Assembly: GCA_002257045.1 (NCBI GenBank)
Contig: NCHD01000008.1
Span: 25,953-89,952, forward strand
Direction: 5' to 3'
Length of the DNA stretch: 64,000 nt
Source of the DNA: Hydrogenophilales bacterium 16-61-112
GTDB taxonomy: Bacteria > Pseudomonadota > Gammaproteobacteria > Burkholderiales > Thiobacillaceae
In this document: piece by piece, positions 34,138-45,389 of the stretch
Numbering within the stretch: the stretch's first letter is position 1
How the letters are laid out: each line of letters starts with the position of its first letter
Notes under the pieces: model-generated
Told to the model about the DNA's origin: nothing
The model's input: the letters and a program-made list of their open reading frames with translations, nothing else
The model's database searches: none
Program-made: the position numbers and the translations under genes

Positions 34138-36204
34138 TCAGGCGGGGTCTTCCAATAGTTTGTTTTTGAGACGCAGCATGGCCTTTCGCGTAAGTGACTG
34201 CTCCGGAATACGCGCGCGTCCGGCACGGATTTCTGTCGCGAGTTGCGTGCAGTCGAGCGAAAAACGTTGCGCCTCGGTCTCGTCGCAAAAAAGCAGATAG
34301 CCGTGTACACCCACCCAGGCCACGCGTGCGGTTGTCAGGCCCTCGAATGGCGGATCGAAATCCACCCAGTCACCTTCGAGCAATTGCCCGGCCTGTTGCA
34401 GGGTCGAGTCGTTGGGAACAGGGGGCAGCTGCCGTGCGAGCAACTCGACCTGGTTCGGCGAAATGGACTGAGGCACAAAGGTGCTGACCACACTGACGGG
34501 CTGACTGACGTCCGGGCGTATCCAGCATTCCTGTGTGCGGGTGATGGCGCTGAAAAAGTCCTTCAACTGTCCGGAATCGGCGCCTTGTGCCAGCAGGCCG
34601 CGTCTTAGCGAGGTATTGATCGCGGGGATGGATTGCAGTCGTGCTTCCCGCTCGTCCGCTGCCGGCGCCTGCAGGCTCTGAAAAAGCTGGAGCAGGGTTG
34701 CGCAGGCCTCGCGCCATTGGGCACCTTCGCCGGACTCGGCCACATAGAGAGTCGCCATATACGGTATCCAGGCCGATTCCAGCCGGCGCAAGACTGCCTC
34801 GGGGGCGGGGAGCCGCGTGGTGAGATCGTGCAGGTTTTGCAGCGCCAGCAGGGTGCCCAGTTCCTGGCTTTCGATTTGCTGGAGCTTTTCGACTTCTGAT
34901 GACAGTTGGGTTTCTGCGCGGGTGTTTTCGTCCACCAGCCAGGTGTTGAGCGCATCGAGTGCCTGGGCAATGCCTTCGGAGGGGTGAAGCGGGTCGCTTG
35001 CGGTCAGCGCACAGCTGGCTTCAATCTGTTGCAGAGCGCTGGCGTGGGCGGGATGGCCTTCGGGAAAGCGCCGCGAAAACTGGCCGAGTAGGTCGATCAG
35101 CTGGCGCGCAGGGTTCTGCTCGTCGTCAAAGAACTCGGGCGACTCAAGCGCCACGCGCAGGGTCGGCATCTGCAGCCGGGCAATCGCGGATTTATAGTGC
35201 GTAGAGACGTCCGGCTCACTCAGGATGAATTCAAACACGCCGGCGAGGGCATCAAGCACCGCGAGGTCGAAGCTTCCCGCATTGGATTGGCCAGCGCCTT
35301 GCTGAAGCTGCCGCAAAAGGAGAGCGCTTGACTTGGGCGCGGAAGGTATCGTGCCGGTCTGGGCTTCCCAGCCTGCAAGCGTGTCGAGAAAACGTGGCAA
35401 TGCAGCGGGAAAGCCATTTTCGCCCCAGGACGCGGTTTCGTTTGCGGGCGCGCTCGAATCAGTCAACGACGGGGCCGGCTTGCGCGCCGCGGCTGACTTG
35501 ATGCGCGACAGGATGCCGTGGCTGGCGGCGGGTTCATTGAGCCGGCGGGTGGGCGCAGGCTGGGCACGTATGCTCGTGTGCTGTTCGATCCCCTGCTCAA
35601 GCAGAAACTGATTGAGCGCGGAGTAGGTGTGCTTCAGCGTGTCGAACAGGGGGGCCGCTGAATTTTGTATCAGCAGGGTGCCGTTCTGCGAATCGAGGCC
35701 CAGTGAGTCGAGCGCGCGAGACAAAGCATGAATGACCGGCAAGGGGCCAAATGCCTGGATTTCCCCGGGGGCGCCCAGGCTGGCTTGTATCAGGGATTGC
35801 AGACGGCCAAACACCAGCAGCAATTCGGGACGCAAGTCGTCGGTCAGATGCGCGGCGATCTTGTCTGACGCAAGTTGTCGGCCCAGCACGTCATCATCCA
35901 CCAGTTGCAGCTGCCCCGATCGGCCACGGGCCTGGTGCTCAAAGGTTTCAGGGTGCGCGAGATGCTGGCGAAACTGCTCCGCAAATGCGGAGGATAACCT
36001 GTCCGGGGAGGCTTGCAGCCAATCCAGGCAGGTTTGCCTGCTTTCCAGCATGGATGGCGTGGTCTGCGTCGCGATAGCGCGCAGAAGGGTGTCCTGGATG
36101 CGTTCCCGATTGCGCTGGAAAAAATTATCCAGTGCTTGCGCCATGCGAGTTTCTGCTTCGCTTAGCAGCGCAATGGCAATAGAGGGGTCAAGCGGAACTG
36201 ACAT
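34138..36204 (-). CDS. DUF1631 family protein, copy B
   Basis: This 688-residue protein is a diverged paralogue of 31583-33883. The shared C-terminal module reads EGDWVDFDPPFEGL, ARVAWVGVHGYLLFCDETEAQRFSLD. The shared middle region reads YKSAIARLQMPTLRVALESPEFFDDEQNPARQLIDLLGQF, which in copy A matches ARLQIPVLKAAMLDRNFFSQQNHPVRRMLDAIATL. The N-terminal part differs, so each may have its own partner. It sits downstream of tRNA-Gly on the same strand. Function unknown. Confidence 0.85.
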   Translation of the reverse strand: MSVPLDPSIAIALLSEAETRMAQALDNFFQRNRERIQDTLLRAIATQTTPSMLESRQTCLDWLQASPDRLSSAFAEQFRQHLAHPETFEHQARGRSGQLQLVDDDVLGRQLASDKIAAHLTDDLRPELLLVFGRLQSLIQASLGAPGEIQAFGPLPVIHALSRALDSLGLDSQNGTLLIQNSAAPLFDTLKHTYSALNQFLLEQGIEQHTSIRAQPAPTRRLNEPAASHGILSRIKSAAARKPAPSLTDSSAPANETASWGENGFPAALPRFLDTLAGWEAQTGTIPSAPKSSALLLRQLQQGAGQSNAGSFDLAVLDALAGVFEFILSEPDVSTHYKSAIARLQMPTLRVALESPEFFDDEQNPARQLIDLLGQFSRRFPEGHPAHASALQQIEASCALTASDPLHPSEGIAQALDALNTWLVDENTRAETQLSSEVEKLQQIESQELGTLLALQNLHDLTTRLPAPEAVLRRLESAWIPYMATLYVAESGEGAQWREACATLLQLFQSLQAPAADEREARLQSIPAINTSLRRGLLAQGADSGQLKDFFSAITRTQECWIRPDVSQPVSVVSTFVPQSISPNQVELLARQLPPVPNDSTLQQAGQLLEGDWVDFDPPFEGLTTARVAWVGVHGYLLFCDETEAQRFSLDCTQLATEIRAGRARIPEQSLTRKAMLRLKNKLLEDPA

Positions 36205-36278
36205 AGCGATTAACTATCGGCCCAATGAGCGAAAAATGAATAGCTGTCGGCTGCAGAAGGGGGTGTCGGGGTGTTTTT

Positions 36279-36352
36279 TGGAGCGGGCGAAGGGAATCGA
36301 ACCCTCCTCATGAGCTTGGGAAGCTCAGGTAATGCCACTATACGACGCCCGC
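36279..36352 (-). tRNA. tRNA-Gly (anticodon CCC)
   Basis: The 74-base cloverleaf has acceptor GCGGGCG paired with CGCCCGC, discriminator T and an encoded CCA end. The anticodon stem TGAGC/GCTCA encloses the loop TTCCCAA, giving CCC. The T-arm contains GGTTCGATTCC. Confidence 0.95.
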
Positions 36353-36446
36353 CCGGCAGGGATGTGTCTCATGCCCTGTCAGGTGCTTCAGGGTAGAATC
36401 CACCATTCTACTGAAACTCACGTCCCCCGGATAGAAGAAGCGTTTT

Positions 36447-36650
36447 GTGATTGAACTTCATATCAATGGCGAACTCCGTCGCTTTCCTGCCCCGCTTACC
36501 CTGAACCAGTTGATCGAGTCGCTTGACCTGGTGGGTAAACGCATCGCAATCGAAAGAAATGGCGAAATCGTCCCGCGCAGCCAGCATGCCGTCACGCCGC
36601 TAGCCAATGGCGACCGGCTGGAAATCGTTGTTGCGGTTGGCGGCGGCTGA
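36447..36650 (+). CDS. thiS: Thiamine biosynthesis sulfur carrier protein ThiS
   Basis: This 67-residue ubiquitin-like protein ends in the GG tail (AVGGG) that is adenylated and thiocarboxylated for thiazole synthesis. The opening MIELHINGE and RLEIVVAVGGG are typical. The start is GTG at 36447. It is followed by thiG 78 bp on. I see no TPP riboswitch motif in the preceding 95 bp. A TAGAAT at 36394-36399 may be the -10 element. Confidence 0.93.
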   Translation: MIELHINGELRRFPAPLTLNQLIESLDLVGKRIAIERNGEIVPRSQHAVTPLANGDRLEIVVAVGGG

Positions 36651-36740
36651 CGTGGGTGAAGGTGAGGCATCAGGGATCCATGAAGCCCCGGCCTTACCCG
36701 TCGCTCCTTACCTTTTACTTCTAGTCTCGTGTCTGAATCC

Positions 36741-37544
36741 ATGAACCCTCTCGTTATCGCCGGAAAGTCCTATGCCTCCCGCCTGCTGGTGGGAACCGGC
36801 AAATATCAGGACTTTGAACAGACTCGCCTTGCAGTTGAGGCCTCGGGCGCAGAAATCGTCACCGTCGCCATCCGCCGCACCAACATCGGTCAGGACGCAA
36901 GCCAGCCGAGCCTGCTCGATGCCTTGCCACCCTCGAAGTACACCTATCTGCCCAATACGGCCGGCTGCTACACGGCGGACGACGCGATCCGCACCTTGCG
37001 GCTGGCGCGTGAACTGCTGGATGGCCATAGCCTGGTCAAGCTCGAAGTGCTGGGCGACCCTGCCTCGCTGTATCCGAATGTGGCCGAAACCATCAAGGCC
37101 GCCGAGGTGCTGGTGAAGGAAGGCTTCCAGGTGATGGTCTACACGTCGGACGACCCCATCGCGGCCAAACAGCTGGAAGACATCGGCTGCGTTGCGGTGA
37201 TGCCGCTGGCGAGCCTGATCGGCTCCGGCATGGGCATCCTCAATCCGTGGAACCTGCAGATCATCATCGACCGCCTTTCCGTGCCGGTGATCGTCGATGC
37301 CGGTGTCGGCACCGCCAGCGATGCGACGATTGCGATGGAACTCGGTTGCGACGCCGTGCTGATGAATACCGCCATCGCAGGCGCCGGCAATCCGGTGCTG
37401 ATGGCCTCGGCGATGAAGAAAGCCGTAGAGGCCGGGCGCGAGGCGTTTTTGGCTGGCCGCATGCCGAAAAAAATCTACCAGGCCAGCCCGAGCTCGCCGA
37501 CCAGCGGCCTCATCACTGAAAATAGCAGCACGGGTGGCAAGTAA
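36741..37544 (+). CDS. thiG: Thiazole synthase ThiG
   Basis: This 267-residue TIM-barrel enzyme joins deoxyxylulose phosphate, dehydroglycine and ThiS-thiocarboxylate to form the thiazole of thiamine. Family blocks are [40 protein letters not shown] (preceding the Schiff-base Lys region LVKLEVLGD), [14 protein letters not shown] and [10 protein letters not shown]. The start is either ATG 36741 or GTG 36729; I prefer the ATG. The stop is 2 bp before trmB. Confidence 0.95.
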   Translation: MNPLVIAGKSYASRLLVGTGKYQDFEQTRLAVEASGAEIVTVAIRRTNIGQDASQPSLLDALPPSKYTYLPNTAGCYTADDAIRTLRLARELLDGHSLVKLEVLGDPASLYPNVAETIKAAEVLVKEGFQVMVYTSDDPIAAKQLEDIGCVAVMPLASLIGSGMGILNPWNLQIIIDRLSVPVIVDAGVGTASDATIAMELGCDAVLMNTAIAGAGNPVLMASAMKKAVEAGREAFLAGRMPKKIYQASPSSPTSGLITENSSTGGK

Positions 37545-37546
37545 GC

Positions 37547-38230
37547 ATGAGCGAATCTGGCGCGCATCCGCGCATCCGTTCCTATGTGCTGCGCGCCGGG
37601 CGCGTCGGCCCTGGCCAGGCGCGAGCACTGGCCGAAATCGGGCCGCAGTGCATGCTGTCCTATCAGGCAGGGCTGCTTGACCTTGACGCGGCCTTCGGTC
37701 GTGCCGTCCCGCATATTCTGGAAATCGGTTTTGGCATGGGCGAGGGCCTGGCTGAAATTGCTGCTGCCCATCCTGAAAACGACTACCTTGGGGTCGAGGT
37801 ACATACCCCGGGCGTCGGCGCGTTGCTCAAGCAGGTGGGCGAGCGGGGCCTCACCAACGTTCGGGTCATCCAGCACGATGCAGTGGAGGTGCTGACGCGG
37901 ATGCTCGCGCCGGACAGCCTCGCCGGTATCCATATCTTTTTTCCCGACCCCTGGCATAAAAAACGCCATCACAAGCGCCGCCTGATTCAGTCGCCGCTGG
38001 TCGCTTTGCTGGCCAGCCGCACCCAGCCGGGGGGCTATATTCATCTGGCGACCGACTGGCAGGACTACGCCGAGCAGATGCTTGCCGTACTTGCTGCCGA
38101 ACCGCTGCTCGCCAACACCGTGGCCGATTACGCGCCGCGCCCCGATACGCGTCCGCTCACCAAGTTCGAGCAGCGCGGCATCCGCCTTGGGCACGGCGTG
38201 TGGGATCTGGTGTTCAAGCGGGTTGAATAA
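37547..38230 (+). CDS. trmB: tRNA (guanine-N7-)-methyltransferase TrmB
   Basis: This 227-residue SAM-dependent enzyme forms m7G46 in tRNA. It shows the SAM motif [15 protein letters not shown], the catalytic-region motif [16 protein letters not shown] and the C-terminal [19 protein letters not shown]. It starts 2 bp after the thiG stop, so it is in one operon with thiS and thiG. Confidence 0.95.
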   Translation: MSESGAHPRIRSYVLRAGRVGPGQARALAEIGPQCMLSYQAGLLDLDAAFGRAVPHILEIGFGMGEGLAEIAAAHPENDYLGVEVHTPGVGALLKQVGERGLTNVRVIQHDAVEVLTRMLAPDSLAGIHIFFPDPWHKKRHHKRRLIQSPLVALLASRTQPGGYIHLATDWQDYAEQMLAVLAAEPLLANTVADYAPRPDTRPLTKFEQRGIRLGHGVWDLVFKRVE

Positions 38231-38260
38231 TCGCCATGCCGTGCGGCTATGATGCGCGGC

Positions 38261-38896
38261 ATGGATATCGCTGAACTCGTCAAGGCTGCACTCGCACTCT
38301 TCGCCATCGTCGACCCGGTCGGCGTCATCCCGCTTTTCCTCGTGGCCACTCAGGGCTATACGCTGGCACAAAGCCGCTCGGCGGCACGCATTGCAGCGCT
38401 GACCGTGCTCGGCGTGCTGACCCTGTTCACTTTTCTGGGCGAACCCATATTGGGTTTTTTTGGCATCCGCCTCGCGGCGTTTTCAGTCGCAGGCGGCTTG
38501 TTGCTGCTGTTACTGTCCCTGTCGATGGTGCAGGCGCACGTGAGCCCGCAACGTCAGACGCAGGACGAGGCACAGGAGGCAGAAGAAAAGGATGCGGTCG
38601 GCGTGGTGCCGCTGGGCGTTCCGCTGTTGGCTGGGCCCGGCGCAATCACGCACATGATCGTGGCCGCAGGCGCAACGCAGGGAAACCTGTTGCAACAGAC
38701 GGCCTTGCTGGTTCCCGTGATGCTGGTGGCCTTGTCGGTGTGGTTGTCGTTTCGCGCCGCGCCGATGATTGCCCGGCGGCTGGGAAAAACCGGAATACAC
38801 GTTGTCACGCGCTTGATGGGCTTGATCATCGCGGCCATTTCAATTGAGATGATTGCGACTGGATTGGGCAAACTGTTTCCAGGATTGTTGGCCTGA
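38261..38896 (+). CDS. MarC-family integral membrane protein
   Basis: This 211-residue protein has six predicted membrane segments and MarC family motifs: FAIVDPVGVIPLFL, RLAAFSVAGGLLLLLLSLSM, VPLGVPLLAGPGAITHMIV and GLIIAAISIEMIATGL. Despite the name, MarC proteins are not proven antibiotic exporters. The start could also be ATG 38249, which would add four residues; neither has a clear Shine-Dalgarno. It is unlinked to the operons on either side. Confidence 0.88.
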   Translation: MDIAELVKAALALFAIVDPVGVIPLFLVATQGYTLAQSRSAARIAALTVLGVLTLFTFLGEPILGFFGIRLAAFSVAGGLLLLLLSLSMVQAHVSPQRQTQDEAQEAEEKDAVGVVPLGVPLLAGPGAITHMIVAAGATQGNLLQQTALLVPVMLVALSVWLSFRAAPMIARRLGKTGIHVVTRLMGLIIAAISIEMIATGLGKLFPGLLA

Positions 38897-39042
38897 ATCG
38901 GTGCATGGCGCACCGACGGGGGCGCATCTGCCACAACCATGGCAAGCATGGCCGCGTCCTGTCATGCTTCAGCAGCTGGCATGCTTAATGCGCCAGTCAT
39001 CGCTTATAACTAATACTTTGAACTCACTCACGGGAGCACAGC

Positions 39043-39953
39043 ATGGAATTCGGTATCGTCGGACTCGGTCGCATGGGGGGCAATATGGCGCGGCGCTTGG
39101 CGCTAAAAGGCGAGAAGATCGCGCTTTTCAATCGCAGCCCGGAGGTCACGCAAGGCCTCGCTGAAGAAACCGGCCATCTTGCCTGCGACAGCCTGCAATC
39201 GCTGGTCGATGCGCTAGCCACGCCGCGCATCGTGTGGCTGATGCTGCCTGCCGGTGACGCAACCGAAGTGGCGTTGCAAGCTTTGCGGCCGATGCTCGCG
39301 CCTGGCGATCTGGTCGTGGATGGTGGCAACTCGTTTTATAAGGATGTGCAGCGCCGCACCGCGTGGTTGGCCGAACGCCAGGTTGAGTTCTGTGATGTCG
39401 GCGTATCGGGAGGCGTGTGGGGGCTGGAAAATGGCTATTGCCTGATGTTCGGCGCCTCCGACGAGGCGGCGGTACGCCTGAAGCCCTACATGGAAAAACT
39501 CGCGCCCGCGCCAGATCGCGGCTGGCTGCATTGCGGCATGGTCGGCTCCGGGCACTTCGTCAAGATGGTTCACAACGGCATTGAGTACGGCATGATGCAG
39601 GCGCTGGCTGAAGGGTTTGCGCTGATGAAAAACAAGCCGGGATTCGATCTTGATGTAAGCAGTATCGCCGAACTGTGGCGTCACGGCAGCGTGGTGCAAT
39701 CGTGGCTGCTTGATCTGACTGCAGACTTTCTGACACAGGATCAAAGCCTCGAAACCGTCCAGCCCTACGTCGGCGATTCCGGGGAAGGCCGCTGGACCGC
39801 GCTGGAGGCAATTGAACTCGGCATTCCCGCACCGGTCATGACGCTGTCCCTGATGATGCGTTTTGCCAGCCAGGGCAAGGGCGACTACGGCAACAAGATG
39901 CTGGCCAAAATGCGCCAGGGATTCGGCGGTCATGCCGTCAAGGAAGACACTAA

Positions 39954-39957
<4 letters not shown>
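39043..39957 (+). CDS. gnd: 6-phosphogluconate dehydrogenase, decarboxylating (short form)
   Basis: This 304-residue protein is the short, often NAD-preferring, form of the enzyme. It has FGIVGLGRMGGNMARRL (Rossmann), VVDGGNSFYKD, VGVSGGVWGLENGYCLM and catalytic HFVKMVHNGIEYGMMQ. It oxidises 6-phosphogluconate to ribulose 5-phosphate and CO2. GGGAG lies 8 bases upstream of the start. Its stop overlaps the zwf start by 4 bases (ATGA), forming an operon for the oxidative pentose-phosphate route. Confidence 0.93.
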
Positions 39958-41431
<1,474 letters not shown>

Positions 41432-41435
<4 letters not shown>

Positions 41436-42106
41436 GTGTGCCGGACTGGCAGGTGTTCGCCGACGCCGATGCGCTGGTGGCTGAATTGAGCGCGGCGCTG
41501 TGTGCCGAGGCCCAATCGGCTATAGCGGCGCGGGGCGCGTTTCATTTGGTGCTGGCGGGCGGCACCACGCCGCTCGCCTTGTATCGTGCGCTGGCAAAAC
41601 AGCAGGCGGGCGATGCGCGCTGGCATGTCTGGTATGGCGACGAGCGTTGCCTGTCGCTCGATCACCCCGAACGCAACAGTGGCGCGATCGAAGCGGCCTG
41701 GCTGGCAGCGTCGGCCATTCCGCCCGAAAACCGGCGTCCGATTCCGGCTGAACAGGGCTCGCATGAGGCCGCAACCGCGTACTCTGAATGGCTGGCCGAC
41801 GTAGCGGATTTCGATCTGGTGCTGCTCGGCATGGGCGAGGACGGCCACACCGCCAGCCTGTTTCCCGGCCACATTTGGGACGGCGCAGACGCGCTGGCCG
41901 TGCACGATGCACCGAAGCCACCGCCCGAACGCGTCAGCCTGTCTGCTGCACGCCTCAATCGCAGCCAGCGCGTGTGGTTCGTGATCACAGGGGCGGGAAA
42001 ACGCGAGGCGCTGATGCGCTGGAAAAACGGCGAAGCGTTGCCTGTGTCGGCGATACGCGGCAATCAGCAAACCCTGGCCTGGCTGGATCGGGCGGCGGCT
42101 GGCTGA
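41432..42106 (+). CDS. pgl: 6-phosphogluconolactonase
   Basis: This 224-residue protein has the pattern LVLAGGTTPLALYRAL, WHVWYGDERCLSLDHPERNSG, LLGMGEDGHTASLFPG and VWFVITGAGKREAL. It hydrolyses 6-phosphogluconolactone, the step between zwf and gnd. The frame is open far upstream inside zwf, but the GTG at 41432 overlaps the zwf stop (GTGA) and begins the usual N-terminus. So all three oxidative pentose-phosphate enzymes are in one operon. Confidence 0.94.
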
Positions 42107-42178
42107 AAGCTGATCTGACCACTGGCTTTTCTGGTTGTCTGAAATGTTGCTGGGTTTATATGGCGCGTGAAGGGCAAC

Positions 42179-42204
42179 TTCCGGCCAGAAAGAGGCGGCC
42201 GGAA
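42179..42204. repeat. Inverted repeat between pgl and a GGDEF-EAL gene
   Basis: The arms TTCCGGCC and GGCCGGAA are 10 bases apart, in the gap between converging genes. There is no T run on either strand, so a standard intrinsic terminator is not supported. Confidence 0.35.
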
Positions 42205-42277
42205 ACATCTCAGAGATGGTCCGGTTGTCCGCTGATAGCAAACCTTAAACGTCTGAATTCACCAGTACTGATCATTC

Positions 42278-44941
42278 CTAGCCCCTCAGCAAGGCTTCGA
42301 AAGCATCCGGCGACAGCGGGGTTTCCGCGTAGAGATATCCCTGCGCGTAATCGCAACCTGCTGCCGCCAGCAGGTTGCGCTGCCCGACGGTTTCCACCCC
42401 TTCCGCGATTACTTTCATCCCCAGTTCGTGCGCCATCACGATGATCGCCCTGGACAGGGCCATGTCATTGGCGTCCGTTTCGAGGTCGCGCACGAACGAT
42501 CGGTCGATCTTCAGGTAGTCGATGGGAAACTGCTTGAGATAGGACAGCGTGCTATAGCCGGTGCCAAAATCGTCGATGGCGATCTGGATGCCGGCGTCGC
42601 GAAACCGTAACAGCTGATCGGTGATGCCGGACTGCGCGTGGAGCAGCAGATTTTCGGTGATCTCGATAATGATGTTCGTGCCTGACAGTCCGATGTCCTG
42701 CAGATGTCGCAGCCATGCCTCGGACCGTGCGCGTCCGTCCGCCCGGAACTGCACCGGCGACATGTTGACGCTGATCTGGAAATCGGTGCCGAATGCGCGG
42801 CACCAGTCCTTCGCATACTGCGCTGATTCCCTGAATACCCAATCGCCGATCTCATTGATGAGCCCTGTTTCTTCCGCGAGCGGAATGAAGGTCATCGGGG
42901 TGATTAGGCCACGGGTGGGATGCTGCCAGCGCAGCAGTGCCTCGGCCTTGTGAATGCGGCCGCTGGACAGCTCGACGATCGGCTGGAAAAGAACGATCAA
43001 CTGGCGGCCGGCCACTGCGTCCCGTAGGTCGCGGGACAGTTTCTGGCGAGTCTGCGCGGCTTCCTGCAGTGACGCGGTGAAATAGAAAAAGCAATTGCGC
43101 CCATGCTTTTTGGCAGCATACATGGCCTGGTCGGCATGCTTCATCAGGGTGTCGATATCACCGGCGTCGCTCGGGTACAGGGAGATGCCGATACTGGCCG
43201 TGACATAAGCCACCTCGTCGCCAAGATGAAAGGGCTCGGCCAGCCTGCCGATGATTTTCTGGGCGATGTCCTCGATGTGCGTGCGGTCCGACAGTTCGGT
43301 CAGAATGACTGTGAACTCGTCCCCACCCTGGCGGGCGACGGTATCGGCATCGCGTATGCAACTGCGGATGCGTCGGGCCGTCTCCTGCAACAGCGTGTCG
43401 CCCACGTCATGTCCCAGCATGTCGTTGACCTCCTTGAATTCGTCGAGATCGATCAGCAGGATCGCCAGGGGCACATCGGCACGCCGGGATTTGATGATTT
43501 CCTGCCCCAGTCGGTCGAGGAACAGCCGCCTGTTGGGCAACTGCGTCAGCGGATCGAAATTGGCCTGGCGCTGGATGGTTTCTTCCGTCTGCCTGCGTTC
43601 ACTGATGTCGAGGTAGGTACCGATCACCCGCACGGGAACATCGGCCGCATCGCGGGCGGCTACCTTGCCGTGCGCCTGTATCCACTTCCAGCTTCCATCC
43701 TTGCAGCGTTTGCGATGCTCGTTGGCGAAGGTGTCGCTGCCGCCATCAAAAAGCTGCTGGCGCGCGGACATCAGGCCGGACAGATCATCCGGGTGAATGC
43801 GCTGCTGCCAGTCGTCCATGCGGGTGCCGATTTCGTCGTCGGCAAATCCAAGCATGGCTTTGCAGCGGCTGGAAAGCAGAATCCGGTTGGCCGGAATGTC
43901 CAGATCCCACACACCTGCGCCCGTGCTGTCCAACGCGAGGCGCCAACGTGCCTCCACGTCCCTCAGCCTGGCATTGATTTCGGCGGTCTCCTGTTTGGAG
44001 ATGACGAGCTTGCGCACGAGCGGCGCCACCAGCCAGTACAGCAGCAGGATGCCGGCCAGGACCAACAGACCCAGCAGTGGCACGATGATCCGGAGTCGCT
44101 GCCTGACATGGACGAACAGTTCGTCCTGATCGATCTTCAGCACCATGCCGGGCCCCAGGCTGCCCAGCGGGGTGTGCGCGGCGACCACGTTTTCGTGTCG
44201 GTAATCCTGTGTGAATACCGTTCCGGTTTTGCCGTCCAGCGCATGACTCATGGGCAATGGCCGGCCGTTTATCGCGCGGGCCAAGCGCGGGAACACCCGT
44301 TGCGACAGGGTGAGCGGGAAGCACTGCATGTCCTTTGCCAGAGGTGCGCACACGGCCAGCTCCACCGTTTTTCCGAGCGCGCCCGCATCGGTGATGGTGC
44401 GCGTCAGTTGTGGCAGGGCGGATTCGGTCCTTGCCATGCCGATACGGCTCCCTCTTTCGTCCACCACGTCCCGAACAACCTGCAGGATCAGTTGTCCATC
44501 CCACAACAGGCGCGCGCCGGCCTGCGTGTTAAGGGGCACGCTGAGCGCCGGGTTTTTCGACAGGCGGCCTGCGCGCACGATTTCATTGTTGTGAGCGTCA
44601 TAAAAGGAGACGCCGGTTAATCCGGCCGGCAGAAATGAATCCGCGATCTGTTGCAAGGCATGCCGGCTGGAGTCGTTGCCCGGCTCCGCCTTCAGTTGTT
44701 GCAGGTTGAGGATCAGAAAAGGGCGGGTGGACACCGTCAGTGCATCGGTCACGCCGGCGCTGATTCCGCTTTCGAACAGGCGCCGGGCGCTCTGCAGCGA
44801 GGCTTCCAGGCTTCTGACGAGGATGGATTCCACTTGTCGCTGCATCACGGCATATACGCTGATGCCCGAGGCGAGGGTCAGGGCAACCAGAATGAGGCCG
44901 CCCATAATGCCGATGCGGTAACTTTCGTAATGCCGGTTCAA
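42278..44941 (-). CDS. Membrane-bound PAS-GGDEF-EAL protein, probable TTG start
   Basis: This 887-residue protein has two membrane segments (about 10-33 and 300-322) around a periplasmic domain, then PAS with PAC (about 345-465), GGDEF (539-543) and EAL (E667-A-L). A classic RDAD (RxxD) inhibitory site lies before ARQGGDEF, unlike the other two GGDEF-EAL proteins here. Phosphodiesterase motifs are intact: IEITENLL, IDDFGTGYSTLSYL, LKIDRSFV. The TTG at 44941 has GGAGG 6 bases before it and starts just ahead of the first membrane segment. The longer frame to 45037 lacks such a site. Confidence 0.88.
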   Translation of the reverse strand: MNRHYESYRIGIMGGLILVALTLASGISVYAVMQRQVESILVRSLEASLQSARRLFESGISAGVTDALTVSTRPFLILNLQQLKAEPGNDSSRHALQQIADSFLPAGLTGVSFYDAHNNEIVRAGRLSKNPALSVPLNTQAGARLLWDGQLILQVVRDVVDERGSRIGMARTESALPQLTRTITDAGALGKTVELAVCAPLAKDMQCFPLTLSQRVFPRLARAINGRPLPMSHALDGKTGTVFTQDYRHENVVAAHTPLGSLGPGMVLKIDQDELFVHVRQRLRIIVPLLGLLVLAGILLLYWLVAPLVRKLVISKQETAEINARLRDVEARWRLALDSTGAGVWDLDIPANRILLSSRCKAMLGFADDEIGTRMDDWQQRIHPDDLSGLMSARQQLFDGGSDTFANEHRKRCKDGSWKWIQAHGKVAARDAADVPVRVIGTYLDISERRQTEETIQRQANFDPLTQLPNRRLFLDRLGQEIIKSRRADVPLAILLIDLDEFKEVNDMLGHDVGDTLLQETARRIRSCIRDADTVARQGGDEFTVILTELSDRTHIEDIAQKIIGRLAEPFHLGDEVAYVTASIGISLYPSDAGDIDTLMKHADQAMYAAKKHGRNCFFYFTASLQEAAQTRQKLSRDLRDAVAGRQLIVLFQPIVELSSGRIHKAEALLRWQHPTRGLITPMTFIPLAEETGLINEIGDWVFRESAQYAKDWCRAFGTDFQISVNMSPVQFRADGRARSEAWLRHLQDIGLSGTNIIIEITENLLLHAQSGITDQLLRFRDAGIQIAIDDFGTGYSTLSYLKQFPIDYLKIDRSFVRDLETDANDMALSRAIIVMAHELGMKVIAEGVETVGQRNLLAAAGCDYAQGYLYAETPLSPDAFEALLRG

Positions 44942-45319
44942 ACGTGTCCTCCCTGATCTTGCGTCGCGAATGCCGGGGTGCGCGCGCAAGGTATTGGCAT
45001 CGTGGATGCTGTTTCTGGCCGACAACTTACCACGCATTCCGAGGGAAACCTGAAAGGACCAGTGTCCCTAAGGCGAAAGCCGAACCTGATATGAGGCAGA
45101 CGCCCAACAGTGATTCAAGTAACCGATGGTCCGGACAGTTATGCCCTGGTTTATCGCTCCCCGACTACGAACCAGATGCATGGATGCAGATTGTTGGATG
45201 AGCGCTTGCGCTACATGATTGGACGTTCAGCGGGTAAGACATGACGGGCCGCTTGGGGTCGACAGCAGCCTCAGCAAAACCAGCGTTAACATCACAGTCT
45301 CGATCAGGAAGGATCTTTT
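44942..45319. other. Intergenic stretch with no convincing gene
   Basis: This lies upstream of the GGDEF-EAL gene and downstream of the YecA-like gene. Its open frames are short and show no family pattern. A GAAA-loop mini-hairpin (GGCGAAAGCC, at about 45072-45081) lies within it. It should contain the GGDEF-EAL promoter, but I cannot place it. Confidence 0.5.
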
Positions 45320-45364
45320 CCCCCAATAAAAATGGCAACCGTTGGTTGCCATTTTTATTGGGGG
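45320..45364. terminator. Long perfect hairpin, likely bidirectional terminator
   Basis: Arms of 20 bases (45320-45339 and 45345-45364) pair perfectly around a 5-base loop. The A/T tracts inside the arms put U-runs after the GGCAACC/GGTTGCC core on either strand. It lies 25 bp after the YecA-like stop. The length and perfection exceed an ordinary terminator. Confidence 0.7.
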
Positions 45365-45389
45365 TCCCGTCAAACCCATCAGTTCACGC

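Noticed and set aside
36353..36446. TPP riboswitch ahead of thiS
   Set aside because: The conserved CTGAGA and ACCTGATCTGGATAATGCCAGCG-type elements are not present.
45032..45132. Possible cyclic-di-GMP-I-like riboswitch (GAAA mini-loops and ...GTAACCGATGG)
   Set aside because: The core GACGCAAAGCC block is missing, pairing does not match the consensus, and the strand points away from the GGDEF-EAL gene. No plus-strand gene follows for a kilobase.
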